DNA of 64,000 nt from Acidisphaera sp. (GTDB lineage Bacteria > Pseudomonadota > Alphaproteobacteria > Acetobacterales > Acetobacteraceae), in the NCBI GenBank assembly GCA_019240395.1, contig JAFAYM010000267.1, forward strand, positions 24,094 through 88,093. The letters run 5' to 3'. The stretch's first letter is position 1. Each line of letters opens with the position of its first letter. The translations under genes and the position numbers were made by a program. Below are positions 1 to 8,779 of the stretch, in pieces. The notes beneath the pieces were generated by a model. It was not told the origin of the DNA. It made no database searches and saw nothing but the letters and a program-made list of their open reading frames with translations.

Positions 1-715
1 CGCAAAAATCGCCATGGGCTATCGCGGCTACGGCCTGCCGGTCGGCGAGCTGATCAGCGAGGGCAATGTCGGCATGATGCAGGCGGTGAAGCGGTTCGAC
101 CCGGACCGCGGCTTCCGCTTGGCCACCTACGCCATGTGGTGGATCCGCGCCGCCATCCAGGAATACATCCTGCACAGCTGGTCGCTCGTGAAGATGGGCA
201 CCACCGCCGCGCAGAAGAAGCTCTTCTTCAACCTGCGCCGGCTGAAGGGGCAGATGCAGGCCATCGAGGATGGCGACCTGCAGCCCGAGCAGGTGGCGAA
301 GATCGCCCGCATGCTCGACGTGCCGGAGCAGGACGTGGTCAGCATGAACCGCCGCCTCGCCGCGCCGGACCACAGCCTGAACGCCCCGGTACGCATGGAC
401 AGCGAGGGCGAGTGGCAGGACTGGCTGGTCGACGAGAGCGAGAGCCAGGAGACCACGATCGCCGAGCGCGAGGAGATGTCCGGGCGCAAGGCCCTGCTCG
501 ACGGCGCGCTGAAGACGCTGAACGAGCGCGAGCGGCATATCCTCATCGAGCGCCGGCTCAAGGACAACCCGACCACGCTCGAGGAGCTCTCGCAGCAATA
601 CGGCATCTCGCGCGAGCGGGTCCGCCAGATCGAGGTGCGCGCCTTCGAGAAGCTGCAGAAGTCGATGAAGTCGCAGGTCGCGGAGCGTCGCCTCGCCCAC
701 CAAGCGCACGCTTAG
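1..715 (+). CDS. rpoH: RNA polymerase heat-shock sigma factor RpoH (sigma-32), 5' end missing
   Basis: This directs RNA polymerase to heat-shock promoters. The reading frame is already open at the window edge (codons from base 2, A-K-I-A before the first ATG at 14), so the N-terminus lies outside. Visible in order: region 2 with AMWWIRAAIQEYIL (2.3/2.4), the RpoH box QKKLFFNLRRLK that separates RpoH from RpoD, a region 3 segment, and region 4.2 with the helix-turn-helix TLEELSQQYGISRERVRQIE. About 237 of the usual 290-300 residues are present. A perfect hairpin follows directly after the stop codon. Identification is firm; only the 5' part is unseen. Confidence 0.96.
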   Translation, partial: AKIAMGYRGYGLPVGELISEGNVGMMQAVKRFDPDRGFRLATYAMWWIRAAIQEYILHSWSLVKMGTTAAQKKLFFNLRRLKGQMQAIEDGDLQPEQVAKIARMLDVPEQDVVSMNRRLAAPDHSLNAPVRMDSEGEWQDWLVDESESQETTIAEREEMSGRKALLDGALKTLNERERHILIERRLKDNPTTLEELSQQYGISRERVRQIEVRAFEKLQKSMKSQVAERRLAHQAHA

Positions 716-721
716 AGCCGC

Positions 722-751
722 GTGCGATCAGGTGGAATCACCTGATCGCAC
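722..751. terminator. Perfect 13-bp hairpin after rpoH
   Basis: The arms GTGCGATCAGGTG (722-734) and CACCTGATCGCAC (739-751) pair perfectly around a GAAT loop. The element lies 7 bases past the rpoH stop and faces a gene on the other strand, so it may end transcription from both sides. There is no clear T run, so it could be Rho-assisted or a repeated intergenic palindrome. The loop plus the next base reads GAATC, a GANTC site of the CcrM methylase type. Confidence 0.55.
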
Positions 752-775
752 AAAGCTGCTCGCCAAAACAAAGCG

Positions 776-1255
776 TTAGAGGGGCGGTCGTGAACGCGAG
801 TTCGCGCCCATCCCTTCGTCCCGGCCGGGCGGGGCGTGCGGCGGTTGTGCGCCGCGCCTCTCAAGCACCAGGCTGACCAGCACCGGGACGAGTTCGGCCA
901 GCAGCCACCCGCCGAAGCAGGCGCCCCAGGCGAGCACCAGCACGCGCGGCTCCCCGAGCAGCCGCAGGCCGAGCTGCATGTCCATTCCGCCGCTCCAGAG
1001 CCGGCGCGCCGGCGCGATGCTGGCGGCGAGGCCGCAGAACAGCATGGCGCGCGCGACCGGCCGGCCCGGTGCCCGATCGAGCACCAGCGCCAGCACTCCA
1101 GGCCAGAGCAGGAAGAGCAGCAGGATCGCCATCGGCGTGGCAAGCGTCGCCAGGGCGCCCCAGAGCATGCCGTGGACCCAGGCAAGCGAGCGCCTCTGAC
1201 GGGCGCTGCCCTTCGGGGAAATGGTCGTGGGGCCCGGCCCCGGAAAGCTTGCCAT
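776..1255 (-). CDS. Small hypothetical membrane protein
   Basis: I do not recognise a family for this 159-residue protein. Two strong hydrophobic stretches, at about residues 30-58 (LLLFLLWPGVLALVL) and 100-127 (VLVLAWGACFGGWLLAELVP), with a weaker one at about 68-82, predict two or three membrane helices. A basic, Pro/Arg-rich tail follows. It converges on rpoH and lies downstream of purA in the same direction, 74 bases away. Hydrophobic patterning in this frame and its absence in the overlapping frames is the reason for calling it real. The start (ATG at 1255) is uncertain. Confidence 0.6.
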   Translation of the reverse strand: MASFPGPGPTTISPKGSARQRRSLAWVHGMLWGALATLATPMAILLLFLLWPGVLALVLDRAPGRPVARAMLFCGLAASIAPARRLWSGGMDMQLGLRLLGEPRVLVLAWGACFGGWLLAELVPVLVSLVLERRGAQPPHAPPGRDEGMGANSRSRPPL

Positions 1256-1329
1256 GGTGCGTCGATTGCGGCGGACGCGGCATGGTCGGCGGACTTCATT
1301 GACGAAACGGCAACGCCGTCCGCCCGGAC

Positions 1330-2619
1330 TCAGCCCTCGAAGGGATCGCGGACCATGATGGTGTCGTCGCGCTCCGGGCTGGTCGAGAGTAGCGTGACCG
1401 GCGCCTCGGTCAGCTCCTCGATGCGGCGCACGTATTTGATCGCCGCGGCCGGCAGATCGGCCCAGGAGCGGGCGCCGCGGGTCGATTCCGGCCAGCCCGC
1501 AAGGGTCTCGTACACCGGCTCCGCCGCCGCCTGGGCGCCCTGCGCCGCCGGAAGGTAGTGGAAGCTGTCGCCGCCGATCCGGTAGCCCGTGCAGACCTTC
1601 AGCTCCGCCAGCCCGTCCAGCACGTCGAGCTTGGTCAGGGCGAGACCCTGGATGCCGCCGACCTTGACCGCCTGACGGACCAGCGCCGCATCGAACCAGC
1701 CGCAGCGGCGCCGGCGGCCGGTGACCACGCCATACTCGCGCCCGCGATCCCCCAGGCGCTCGCCGATCGCGTCGGTCAGCTCGGTCGGGAACGGGCCGGA
1801 GCCGACCCGTGTCGCATACGCCTTGCAGATGCCGAGCACGAAGCCGATGGCGTTCGGCCCGATACCCGAGCCGCTGGCGGCATTGCCGGCCACCGCGTTC
1901 GAGGAGGTGACGAACGGATACGTGCCGTGATCGACATCCAGCATCACCGCCTGCGCGCCCTCGAACAGGATGCGGGTGCCCGCCCGCCGCGCCTCGTCCA
2001 GCCGCTCCCAGACCGGCTCGGCATGGGGCAGGATCGCCGGCGCGTGCCGGAGCAGCCCATCGAGCAGCTCCTGCTTGGTGAAGGCTTCAGCGCCAAGGCC
2101 TTTGAGCAGCGTGTTGTGGTGCAACAGGAGCTCGTCGAGCTTGCGCGCCAGGGTGTCGGGCTCGGCCAGGTCACACACCCGGATCGCCCGGCGCGCCACC
2201 TTGTCTTCATAGGCCGGACCGATCCCGCGCCCCGTCGTGCCGAGCTTGCGCTCCCCCCGCGCCGCCTCCCGCGCCCGGTCGATGGCGCCGTGCAGCGGCA
2301 GGATCAGCGCCGCATTCTCGGCGATCCGCAAGGTCGCGGGGGTGACCCGCAGGCCCTGGGCGCCGACCTTGGCGATCTCCTCGGCCAGCGCCTGCGGATC
2401 GATCACCACGCCGTTGCCGATGATGCCGAGCTTGCCGCGCACCAGGCCGCTCGGCAGCAAGGACAGCTTGTAGGTCTCGCCGCCGACCACCAGGGTGTGG
2501 CCGGCATTGTGGCCGCCGTGAAAGCGCACGACGATCTCCGCGCGACTGGCCAGCCAGTCGACGATCTTGCCCTTGCCCTCATCGCCCCACTGGGCGCCGA
2601 TCACCGCGACGTTGGCCAT
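1330..2619 (-). CDS. purA: Adenylosuccinate synthetase
   Basis: This joins IMP and aspartate using GTP to make adenylosuccinate, the first committed step to AMP, in the cytosol. The 429 residues match the family length. The N-terminal GTP loop WGDEGKGK holds the catalytic Asp13, and [11 protein letters not shown] holds His41. The IMP-binding [14 protein letters not shown], the [11 protein letters not shown] segment and the guanine-binding TKLDVLDGL are all present. It lies 5 bases after hisZ in the same direction, a purA-hisZ pairing common in alphaproteobacteria and probably one transcript. Confidence 0.98.
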   Translation of the reverse strand: MANVAVIGAQWGDEGKGKIVDWLASRAEIVVRFHGGHNAGHTLVVGGETYKLSLLPSGLVRGKLGIIGNGVVIDPQALAEEIAKVGAQGLRVTPATLRIAENAALILPLHGAIDRAREAARGERKLGTTGRGIGPAYEDKVARRAIRVCDLAEPDTLARKLDELLLHHNTLLKGLGAEAFTKQELLDGLLRHAPAILPHAEPVWERLDEARRAGTRILFEGAQAVMLDVDHGTYPFVTSSNAVAGNAASGSGIGPNAIGFVLGICKAYATRVGSGPFPTELTDAIGERLGDRGREYGVVTGRRRRCGWFDAALVRQAVKVGGIQGLALTKLDVLDGLAELKVCTGYRIGGDSFHYLPAAQGAQAAAEPVYETLAGWPESTRGARSWADLPAAAIKYVRRIEELTEAPVTLLSTSPERDDTIMVRDPFEG

Positions 2620-2624
2620 CCCGG

Positions 2625-3770
2625 CTATTCCAGCGCGATCAGCGCGCCGCCGTCCAGCATGTGGGTGCAGAGCAGCCGGCGCGCCTCGGCCCGGTCGTCG
2701 TCACAGCCCGCCAAGGCCGCCACCGTGGCGTAGCCCTGCTGCCGCATGGCCTGCGCGCCGGCGGCGTCCGCGCCGGCGGGCACGAACACTCGGGTCCGCG
2801 GCTGGCGCGGCGGCGCCGCACGGAGCACCGCATCCGGATACAGGGTCAGGCCGGTCGCCGGCTCCGCCGCGCCGCAGACATACCGGCCGCCGCGGCCGAG
2901 CTCCTCGTGGCGCCCGGGGGCGTAGACCGTGCTGCAAACCCCGGTGTGATAGCGGATGCCGCGGAACTCCACGGGGTCGATCGTCAGCTTGACCCCGGGT
3001 GCCCGCGCCTCGATGGCGGCAACCGTCGCCTCCAGGCGCCCCGCCATGTCGCGCACCGGCGGCGGCAGGGCGGCCGCACGCAGGGCCGTCAGCGCCCCGG
3101 GCGCCCCACCGGCGGCCAGCAGCAGCTCGATCAGCGTGCCGGCGAGCCCGCCGCCATGCCGGCGCACGGCGGCGGCGTCCTTGCGGTCGAGCGCCCGGGC
3201 CAGCGCCGCCTGGTCGGATGCCGCGAGTCCCGAGCCGGCGAGCAGCGCCGGTACCAAGGTTGGCAGGGTGAGATCGAAGCTGATGCGGCTCAGGCCGACC
3301 GCGGCCAGCGCCTCGGCGCCGATCACCACCAGCTCGGCATCCGCCTCCGGACTGTCGATGCCGATCAGCTCGACGCCGGCCTGGGCGATCTGCCGGTCCG
3401 GCGTCAGCTGGTTGCCGCGCACCCGCAGGCACTGTCCGGCATAGGACAGCCGCAGCGGCCGCGGCGCGGTGGCCAGCCGCGTCGTGGCGATGCGGGCGAC
3501 CTGCGGCGTGGTGTCGGCGCGCAGGCCCATCATCCGGTGGCTGACCGGGTCCATCAGCCGGAACGTCTGGTCGGCGACCGCCTGGCCGGAGCCGGCGAAC
3601 AGGCTGTCCTCGAACTCCAGCAGAGGCGGCTTGACGCGCTGGTAGCCGTGCGCGGCGAAGACGTCCATCAGCGCCTCGACCGCCGCCGCCTCAGTCTCGG
3701 CCTCGGGCGGCAGCAGGTCGCGAAGGCCGGCGGGGAGCAGGGCCGGATGGGGAGGCGGATCGTCGCTCAA
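2625..3770 (-). CDS. hisZ: ATP phosphoribosyltransferase regulatory subunit HisZ
   Basis: HisZ is a histidyl-tRNA synthetase paralogue that pairs with the short form of HisG and gives histidine feedback control of the first step of histidine synthesis. The 381-residue protein shows the class II synthetase-like core, with YAGQCLRVR and QAGVELIG, but lacks the C-terminal anticodon-binding domain of HisS. The start chosen is TTG at 3770; no ATG or GTG lies in frame just upstream. The presence of hisZ predicts a short HisG elsewhere in the genome. It is probably cotranscribed with purA. Confidence 0.93.
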   Translation of the reverse strand: MSDDPPPHPALLPAGLRDLLPPEAETEAAAVEALMDVFAAHGYQRVKPPLLEFEDSLFAGSGQAVADQTFRLMDPVSHRMMGLRADTTPQVARIATTRLATAPRPLRLSYAGQCLRVRGNQLTPDRQIAQAGVELIGIDSPEADAELVVIGAEALAAVGLSRISFDLTLPTLVPALLAGSGLAASDQAALARALDRKDAAAVRRHGGGLAGTLIELLLAAGGAPGALTALRAAALPPPVRDMAGRLEATVAAIEARAPGVKLTIDPVEFRGIRYHTGVCSTVYAPGRHEELGRGGRYVCGAAEPATGLTLYPDAVLRAAPPRQPRTRVFVPAGADAAGAQAMRQQGYATVAALAGCDDDRAEARRLLCTHMLDGGALIALE

Positions 3771-3810
3771 TCGGCACCCGGGCCCACTGGGGTCACCGGA
3801 ACCTAAACCC

Positions 3811-4254
3811 TCAGCGCAGCCTCAGCTCTATCCCGTCCGCCGAGCCGGACAGCCGGGCGCCCCGGGTGACTTCGTCCACCCGTATCTCCACACCATTGCC
3901 GTTCTTCAGGAACTGGCCGCCGATGCCGTTGACCAGGGTCGCCTCGCCGGTCGCCGCCCCATACGTGCCGTCGAAATCATGGAGATGGTGCAGGTTGTAC
4001 ACCCGCCCGCGCCCGGTGATGTTGGCGTAGCCGACATCGGCGACGGTCACCCCCTTGACCGTGAAATGATAGCTGCGCCCGCGATAGCGCAGCACGCCAT
4101 CGCCCCAGGTGTAGCCCACCCCGACGGCGGCGGCGTGCGCGTGGATGAGAATGGTGGCGTCTACCGGGCCCGGCGCGCCCGGATCGGTCGCGGCGGCAAC
4201 CGGCGCTGCCGAAAGCACCAGGCCGAGCAAAGCGAGAAAGTGTCGGCGCATCAT
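3811..4254 (-). CDS. Periplasmic EipA/DUF1134-like protein
   Basis: This 147-residue protein starts with a clear signal peptide (MMRRHFLALLGLVLSAAPVAAA). The mature part is beta-rich: GVGYTWGDGVLRYRGRSYHF, then GVTVADVGYANITGRGRVYNL, then a Gly-rich segment. That pattern resembles the DUF1134 family, whose Brucella member EipA supports envelope integrity. The family call is from memory of the pattern and not certain. ATG codons at 4254 and 4251 are both possible starts. It lies 40 bases upstream of hisZ on the same strand and 19 bases downstream of the hydrolase gene. Confidence 0.6.
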   Translation of the reverse strand: MMRRHFLALLGLVLSAAPVAAATDPGAPGPVDATILIHAHAAAVGVGYTWGDGVLRYRGRSYHFTVKGVTVADVGYANITGRGRVYNLHHLHDFDGTYGAATGEATLVNGIGGQFLKNGNGVEIRVDEVTRGARLSGSADGIELRLR

Positions 4255-4273
4255 CGAACTCCTTGTGGGTGGG

Positions 4274-5167
4274 TCACGGTGCCGAGCTAACGCGCCTCAC
4301 GGATTCGCGTTCAGCGAGATAGCGCGCGACGATCGGGCCCCAGATCGCCGGACCGCCCGGCCCGGAGAACAGGCGATGCCCCTCGCCGTCGTACGGCCCG
4401 ACCTGCGCCAGCTCGGCCCGGCCGCCGGCGCGCACGAAGGCGGCGTGCATCGCCGCCGCGAGATCGGGGGGGAAGTAGGAGTCGTTGGCGGCGTAGATCC
4501 AGAGCATCGGCGTGGTGGCGACAGCGCCGAAGCGGCCGGCCGCCTGCACCAGCCGATCGGGGCGGCAGTTCCGCCGGGGAACACCGCCAGCCCAGCCGCC
4601 GCGCCCGCCGGCCATGCTGATCAGCGCCGCGACTCTCGGATGCGGCACGCCGTCATAGGCGACCGTCGCCCAGCCGCCCGACGACTGCCCCACCACCACC
4701 GCCCCGTCCGGCCGCGCGTAGGGCAGCGACGTCGCGTAGCTCACCGTCGCCGCGATGTCCTCGGCCCCGACGAGCCCCGCGCGATCATAGTCCGGGTCGA
4801 CGCACAGGCCGCTGTTCTCCACCTCCGTCCCGCCGGTCGCACCGTAGCCGCGCCGCATGGCGAAGACGACGAGAAAGCCGTGGGAGAGAAACCACTGGGC
4901 GGCGGCGGTGTCGCAGGAAGCCGGCTGCATCATGGTGGGCCCGATCCCGGGCGGCGGGGCGCCGTGATTGATCACGGCGACCGGCGCCGGCGTAGCGCCC
5001 TGGGGCCGGCAGATCCGCGCAAAGAGCAGCGCGTCGCCCCCCGGCTGATGCAGGGGGATCCAATGGATCTGCTCGCGCCACCGGCCGGCCGGCGTGCCCA
5101 CCGGCCCGGGCGCCAATCGCGCCGTGCAAGCCGCCAGCGCCAGCAGCAGGATGGCAACGCAGCGGAT
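4274..5167 (-). CDS. Alpha/beta hydrolase, probable lipoprotein with non-standard start
   Basis: An esterase/peptidase-like alpha/beta hydrolase: oxyanion-region NHGAPPP, nucleophile elbow GQSSGGW (Ser at about residue 160), acid region ANDSYFPP and histidine region GEGH. The best standard start in this frame is TTG at 5116, which gives 280 residues. Directly upstream, in frame and free of stops, the DNA encodes IRCVAILLLALAAC, a full lipoprotein signal with an LAAC lipobox. No ATG, GTG or TTG precedes it before an in-frame stop. I therefore set the start at the ATC codon at 5167, 4 bases after the smpB stop. The substrate is unknown. Confidence 0.7.
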   Translation of the reverse strand: MRCVAILLLALAACTARLAPGPVGTPAGRWREQIHWIPLHQPGGDALLFARICRPQGATPAPVAVINHGAPPPGIGPTMMQPASCDTAAAQWFLSHGFLVVFAMRRGYGATGGTEVENSGLCVDPDYDRAGLVGAEDIAATVSYATSLPYARPDGAVVVGQSSGGWATVAYDGVPHPRVAALISMAGGRGGWAGGVPRRNCRPDRLVQAAGRFGAVATTPMLWIYAANDSYFPPDLAAAMHAAFVRAGGRAELAQVGPYDGEGHRLFSGPGGPAIWGPIVARYLAERESVRRVSSAP

Positions 5168-5171
5168 CGCG

Positions 5172-5663
5172 TCAGCCCCGGGTGCGCATCAGCCTCGCCT
5201 TGTCACGCTGCCAGTCCCGCGCGGCGATGGCGCGCCGCTTGTCGGCTTTCTGCCGCCCCTCGCCGAGGCCGAGCAGCACCTTCGCCCGGCCGCGGTCGTT
5301 GAAATGGATCTGCAACGGCACCAAGGTCAGGCCGGTGCGCGTCACCGCGCCGGCGAGCTCGCCGATCTGCTTGCGCTTCAGCAGCAGCTTGCGCGGCGCG
5401 CGCGGCTCGAAGCGCGACAGCACGCCGCCCTGATATTCCGGGATATAGGCGTTGAAGAGATACATCTCGCCATCGCGCTCGCCCGCCCAGGCCTCGGTCA
5501 GGGTGGCGCGGCCGTGGCGCAAGGACTTCACCTCCGCCCCTTTCAGCACCAGCCCGGCCTCCACCGTGCTCTTGATCGTGTAGTCGAACCGCGCCTTGCG
5601 GTTCTGCGCCGCGACGCCGTGGGAGATCAGGCCGGATTTCTTCTTCGTCTTGCTGTCGGCCAT
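5172..5663 (-). CDS. smpB: SsrA-binding protein SmpB
   Basis: SmpB binds tmRNA and brings it to stalled ribosomes for trans-translation. The 163-residue protein begins MADSKTKKKSG at ATG 5663; the frame stays open further upstream but that part overlaps dapA and is not family-like. Typical segments are RKARFDYTI, GLVLKGAEVKSLRHG, and the basic tail ending KADKRRAIAARDWQRDKARLM. It lies just 5 bases downstream of dapA on the same strand, a pairing seen in many alphaproteobacteria. The tmRNA gene itself is not in this window. Confidence 0.97.
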   Translation of the reverse strand: MADSKTKKKSGLISHGVAAQNRKARFDYTIKSTVEAGLVLKGAEVKSLRHGRATLTEAWAGERDGEMYLFNAYIPEYQGGVLSRFEPRAPRKLLLKRKQIGELAGAVTRTGLTLVPLQIHFNDRGRAKVLLGLGEGRQKADKRRAIAARDWQRDKARLMRTRG

Positions 5664-5668
5664 GGCGG

Positions 5669-6547
5669 TCAGTTCAGCAGGCCGACCCCGGTCATCGCGT
5701 CGCGCACGCGCGCGCAAGTCGCCTCGGCTGGCGGCGCGAGCGGCAGGCGGCATCTGCCGCTGCCGTGCCCGAGCAGGCTCGCCGCGTATTTCACCGGGCC
5801 GGGGCTGGTTTCCGCGAAAAGACTGTCGTGCAGCGGCAGCAGCCGGTCCTGGATCTCGATCGCGGTGCCGATGCGGCCCTCCGCCCAGGCGCCGTGCATG
5901 TCGCGGCAGAGACGCGGCGCGACATTGGCGGTGACGCTGATGCAGCCGTCGCCGCCGGCGCCCAGGAAGGCGATGGCAGTGTGATCCTCGCCGGAAAGCT
6001 GGCAGAAATCCTTGCCGCAGAAACGCCGGGTGTGCAGCGGCCGCGCCAGATTCGCCGTCGCATCCTTGACGCCGACGATGTTGGGATGCCGGGCCAGCCG
6101 CGCCATCGTCTCGACGGTCATGTCGACGACGCTGCGCGGCGGGATGTTGTAGATGATGATCGGCAGATCGACAGCGTCGGCGATGGCGCTGAAATGCAGG
6201 AACAGGCCTTCCTGCGTCGGCTTGTTGTAATAAGGGGTGACCACCAGGGCGGCCGTCGCCCCCGCCTTGCCGGCGTGGCGGGTCAGCGCGATCGCCTCCT
6301 CGGTGCTGTTCGAGCCCGTGCCGGCGATCACCGGCACCCGACCCTTGGCCACGGCGACGGTGATTTCCACCACGCGCTTGTGCTCGTCATGGCTCAGCGT
6401 CGGGCTCTCGCCGGTGGTGCCGACGGGCACCACGCCCTGCGAGCCTTCGCGGATCTGCCAATCGACGAAGCGCGCGAAGGCCTCCTCGTCGATCGAGCCG
6501 TCGCGGCGCATGGGCGTGATGAGGGCGACCAGGGAGCCGCTGAACAT
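5669..6547 (-). CDS. dapA: 4-Hydroxy-tetrahydrodipicolinate synthase
   Basis: DapA condenses pyruvate with aspartate semialdehyde at the branch point to lysine and diaminopimelate (peptidoglycan). The 292 residues carry all expected active-site residues at E. coli numbering: Thr44/Thr45 in VGTTGESPT, Tyr107 in PYYNKPTQEG, Tyr133 in YNIPPR and the Schiff-base Lys161 in GVKDATAN. An upstream Shine-Dalgarno-like GAAGGAGGAA precedes the ATG. The gene is divergent from the lytic transglycosylase, with a MITE-like insertion in the intergenic space. It leads the dapA-smpB run. Confidence 0.98.
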   Translation of the reverse strand: MFSGSLVALITPMRRDGSIDEEAFARFVDWQIREGSQGVVPVGTTGESPTLSHDEHKRVVEITVAVAKGRVPVIAGTGSNSTEEAIALTRHAGKAGATAALVVTPYYNKPTQEGLFLHFSAIADAVDLPIIIYNIPPRSVVDMTVETMARLARHPNIVGVKDATANLARPLHTRRFCGKDFCQLSGEDHTAIAFLGAGGDGCISVTANVAPRLCRDMHGAWAEGRIGTAIEIQDRLLPLHDSLFAETSPGPVKYAASLLGHGSGRCRLPLAPPAEATCARVRDAMTGVGLLN

Positions 6548-6595
6548 GGCGTTCCTCCTTCGCGGGCGAGGCGTGTCGCCAGCCGGGCGAAGCTA

Positions 6596-6722
6596 GTGTG
6601 CCGGTTCAGAAGTTCGTCGCACTTCGCGACGGGCTTCTGGACGGTCGGCACGCTGAAAACAAAGGCTCTGGTGGCACGGATCTGAAGCTCGTCAGGCATG
6701 ACGAATTTCAGATTCGGGACAC
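6596..6722. mobile_element. MITE candidate, IS630/Tc1-type, in a CTAG target
   Basis: The 127-bp element has imperfect terminal inverted repeats of about 24 bp: 6596-6619 reading GTGTGCCGGTTCAGAAG at the left, and 6699-6722 reading CAGATTCGGGACAC at the outer right end. It is flanked on both sides by TA inside CTAG (6593-6596 and 6722-6725), which matches the TA duplication and CTAG preference known for IS630. Internal hairpins occur at 6607-6639 and 6680-6713 (15-bp arms, 2 mismatches). It encodes no protein. It lies between dapA and the transglycosylase gene and may supply or disturb promoter sequences for both. Confidence 0.6.
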
Positions 6723-6772
6723 TAGGCGTGCGGGGGGTGCGCCGCAAGGTTGCGCTGCGCTATGAAGCGGGG

Positions 6773-8779
6773 ATGCGTCGCGCCGAAATCCTGGTGCTGG
6801 CCGTCCTGTGGTTCGTGCCGGCCGCAGCCTCGGCGGCAGTGGAAACGGCACCGGCCGCAAGGGGGCCGGCGATCATCGCCGCGATGCGGGCGAACCGCTG
6901 GGCGGATGCCGCGGCGGCGGCGGCCCGCTCGCCCGATCCGATCGCGGAGAAGCTCGTTACCTTCTATCGGCTGCTCACCCCGGGCGGCGCCGGGGCGGGC
7001 GAGATCGCGGCGTTCCTCGCCGACAACCCGGACTGGCCGCTGGCCTCGCTGCTGGCGCGCCGCCGCGACGAGGCGCTCGCCGCGGAGCCGGACGACGGCG
7101 CGGCGCTCGAGCAATGCGCCCGCACGCCACCACCGGCCGCCGCGCCGGCCCTGCTGCGCTGCGCCAACACCTACGCAAACAGCGGCAGGATGCCGGAAGC
7201 GACCGCCGATGCGCGCCGCGCCTGGCTCACCGGCCTCGTCGATGCCGGCGCCGAGACGCTCTTCATGCAGCGCTGGGGATCAGTGATCACCCCGGAAGAC
7301 CAGTGGCGGCGCTTCGACGCGCTCGCCTGGTCCGATACCGACGCAGCCTCGCGCCAGGAGGCGCGGCTGGCGGCGGCCGACAAGCCACGCGCCGAGGCGC
7401 GGCTGGCGCTGCGCCGCGACGAGGCTTCGGCCCCCGCCCTGGTGGCCGCCCTCCCCGCCGCCCAGCGCGCCGATCCGGCGCTGTTCCTCGAACAGGCAGC
7501 CTGGCTGCGCCGCGCCGGACAGGACGACGACGCCCGAACACTGTGGCGCAGCGGCGGGGAGGCCGCCGAGCGCGGCGCGCCGCTCGAGCACCTCGCCGCA
7601 TTCTGGGGCGAGCGCAATCGGCTGGCCCGCCGGCTGCTGCGCGACGGCGACGCTGCCGGCGCCTATGCGCTGGCCGACGACCCGGCTCAGCGCGCGCCCG
7701 AGCAGGTCGCCGACGCCGGCTTTCTCGCCGGTTTCATCGCGCTCCGCCGACTGCACGATCCTGCCACTGCCGCCACGCATTTCCGGGAGATGGCTACGGT
7801 CTCGAAGGCGGCGATCACCCAGGCGCGGGCGCATTACTGGCTCGGTCGCGCGGCCGAGGCGCGGCGGGACGGCGCCGCCGCGGCGGTGGAATACGCCGCC
7901 GCGGCAGCCTGGCCGACCACCTTCTACGGCCAGCTCGCGGCATTTGCCCTCGGCACGCGGCCGGAGCAGCTGGCGGCGCGCATACGCGGCATCCGCGACC
8001 CGGGCTGGACGCCGGCGCAGGCGCTCGGCTTCGCCGGCGACGAATTGGCGCGGGCGGCCACCGAACTGGTGGCCTGGGGCGACAAACGGCGCGCCCGCGT
8101 CTTCCTGCTGCAACTCGGAGAGCTGGCGGCGGACGGCGCGGACCGGTCGCTCGCGGCGCGGCTGGCCCTCGGCTTTGGCCTGCCCGACCAGGCGGTGGCG
8201 ATCGCCCGCCGGGCCGGGCGCGAGGGAGTGATGCTGCCCGACAGCGGCTGGCCGATGGCCGCACCGGTTGCCGAGGACGGCGCCGCCGGCGCGGTGATGC
8301 CGGCGGTGACCCTGGGTCTAATCCGCCAGGAGAGCAGTTTCGATGCCGGGGCGCTGAGCCCAGCCGGCGCGCGCGGGCTCATGCAGCTGATGCCGGCGAC
8401 CGCCGTGGCGGTGGCGCAGCGCATCGGCGCAGCGCCCTCGCTGGCGGCGCTGACCGGCGACCCGAGCTACAACGTGCGGCTGGGCACCGCCTATCTCGGC
8501 AGCCTGCTGGAGCAGTTCGAAGGCGTCCTGCCCTTCGCGCTCGCCGCCTACAATGCCGGGCCGAACCGGGTGCAGGACTGGCTGGCCGAGAACGGCGACC
8601 CGACCGCGCCGGCGCGGCCGGATCAGCCCGACATCATCGATTGGATCGAGCTGATCCCCTTCGCCGAGACGCGCAACTACGTCCAGCGGGTGATCGAGAA
8701 TGTGGTGATCTATCAAGCCAAGCGGAAGCAGGCGCCGGCGCATCCACTCGCCCCCTATCTGCTGCGCGCGGCGCCTTGA
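6773..8779 (+). CDS. Soluble lytic murein transglycosylase (Slt family)
   Basis: A periplasmic enzyme that cleaves the MurNAc-GlcNAc bond of peptidoglycan with formation of 1,6-anhydro-MurNAc. The start at ATG 6773 gives a clean signal peptide (RRAEILVLAVLWFVPAAASA); the longer open frame starts inside the MITE and is unlikely. Residues 30-480 are an alpha-superhelical, TPR-like domain rich in Ala/Arg. The C-terminal catalytic domain has LIRQESSFDAGALSPAGARG with catalytic Glu at about residue 520, then GLMQLMPATA and LAAYNAGPNRV. It has 668 residues, and its stop overlaps the pgpA start (TTGA). Confidence 0.93.
   Translation: MRRAEILVLAVLWFVPAAASAAVETAPAARGPAIIAAMRANRWADAAAAAARSPDPIAEKLVTFYRLLTPGGAGAGEIAAFLADNPDWPLASLLARRRDEALAAEPDDGAALEQCARTPPPAAAPALLRCANTYANSGRMPEATADARRAWLTGLVDAGAETLFMQRWGSVITPEDQWRRFDALAWSDTDAASRQEARLAAADKPRAEARLALRRDEASAPALVAALPAAQRADPALFLEQAAWLRRAGQDDDARTLWRSGGEAAERGAPLEHLAAFWGERNRLARRLLRDGDAAGAYALADDPAQRAPEQVADAGFLAGFIALRRLHDPATAATHFREMATVSKAAITQARAHYWLGRAAEARRDGAAAAVEYAAAAAWPTTFYGQLAAFALGTRPEQLAARIRGIRDPGWTPAQALGFAGDELARAATELVAWGDKRRARVFLLQLGELAADGADRSLAARLALGFGLPDQAVAIARRAGREGVMLPDSGWPMAAPVAEDGAAGAVMPAVTLGLIRQESSFDAGALSPAGARGLMQLMPATAVAVAQRIGAAPSLAALTGDPSYNVRLGTAYLGSLLEQFEGVLPFALAAYNAGPNRVQDWLAENGDPTAPARPDQPDIIDWIELIPFAETRNYVQRVIENVVIYQAKRKQAPAHPLAPYLLRAAP

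Noticed and set aside
836..1558. A 240-codon plus-strand frame between rpoH and purA
   Set aside because: It overlaps the end of purA antisense and has no structure, whereas the minus-strand frame 776-1255 shows membrane helices.
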